This document shows positions 25,800 to 27,883 of a DNA stretch of 27,883 nucleotides, in pieces; the first letter of the stretch is position 1, and every line of letters begins with the position of its first letter. The notes under the pieces were generated by a model that saw nothing but the letters and a program-made list of their open reading frames with translations, did no database searches and was not told the DNA's origin. The DNA comes from Pseudomonadota bacterium (GTDB lineage: Bacteria > Pseudomonadota > Gammaproteobacteria > Xanthomonadales > Xanthomonadaceae): positions 1-27,883 of the forward strand of contig JAEXAG010000108.1 of the NCBI GenBank assembly GCA_023394655.1. Reading direction: 5' to 3'. The translations under genes and the position numbers were made by a program.

Positions 25800-27883
<2,084 letters not shown>

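Overview
The window is GC-rich chromosomal DNA from a gammaproteobacterium, most likely of the family Xanthomonadaceae/Lysobacteraceae (Lysobacter, Luteimonas, Thermomonas or Pseudoxanthomonas type). The evidence is the residue-level resemblance of the pyrophosphatase, ThiC, RutE-like, pirin and KdtA proteins to that group, the mnmG / small RNA / polA order, and the lipid A/LPS genes of a Gram-negative cell. I see no insertion sequence, phage gene, tRNA, rRNA or CRISPR array. It reads as ordinary, densely coding core genome, with 21 protein genes, of which only hppA runs off an edge.

Layout. 1-5.0 kb: mnmG (+) converges on polA (-); between them lies a strongly structured minus-strand small RNA candidate with C-rich loops, resembling the Xanthomonas sX13 RNA. 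5.1-9.1 kb: a glycine-zipper protein with an internal 80-residue duplication, an ELM1-family protein (-), then a likely operon of a RutE-like nitroreductase, a YceI lipoprotein and a pirin. 9.2-14.1 kb: a small zinc-binding protein and an envelope group (GT4 glycosyltransferase, O-antigen ligase, LpxL-type acyltransferase, KdtA) for lipid A, core and O-antigen assembly. 14.2-17.0 kb: a TolC-type outer membrane protein, a Pcm-like methyltransferase lacking the usual active-site motif, and a TetR regulator with a palindrome at its start. 17.1-20.4 kb: homoserine kinase (thrB) diverging from thiC, which is preceded by a TPP riboswitch. 20.5-25.7 kb: a two-TM-type ion channel with an unusual selectivity filter, a DUF4136 lipoprotein, inorganic pyrophosphatase, a multi-repeat mechanosensitive-channel-like protein and a COG4529 flavoprotein. 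25.8 kb to the end: a membrane proton pyrophosphatase with an OmpA-like domain fused to its C-terminus.

Three points deserve attention. (1) The HppA-OmpA fusion: the C-terminus of membrane pyrophosphatases is periplasmic, so the pump could be tethered to peptidoglycan; two pump residues also predict a K+-independent proton pump. (2) The small RNA next to polA: three hairpins plus an intrinsic terminator, with CUCCCC-type single-stranded stretches suited to pairing with G-rich ribosome binding sites. (3) Promoter geometry: polA, lpxL, kdtA, tetR and thrB each have a -10-like hexamer 6-7 nt before the ATG, predicting leaderless mRNAs. No wholly new multi-gene system is evident; the novelty is at the level of fusions, RNA elements and residue changes. 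All calls come from reading the sequence; no database search was run.
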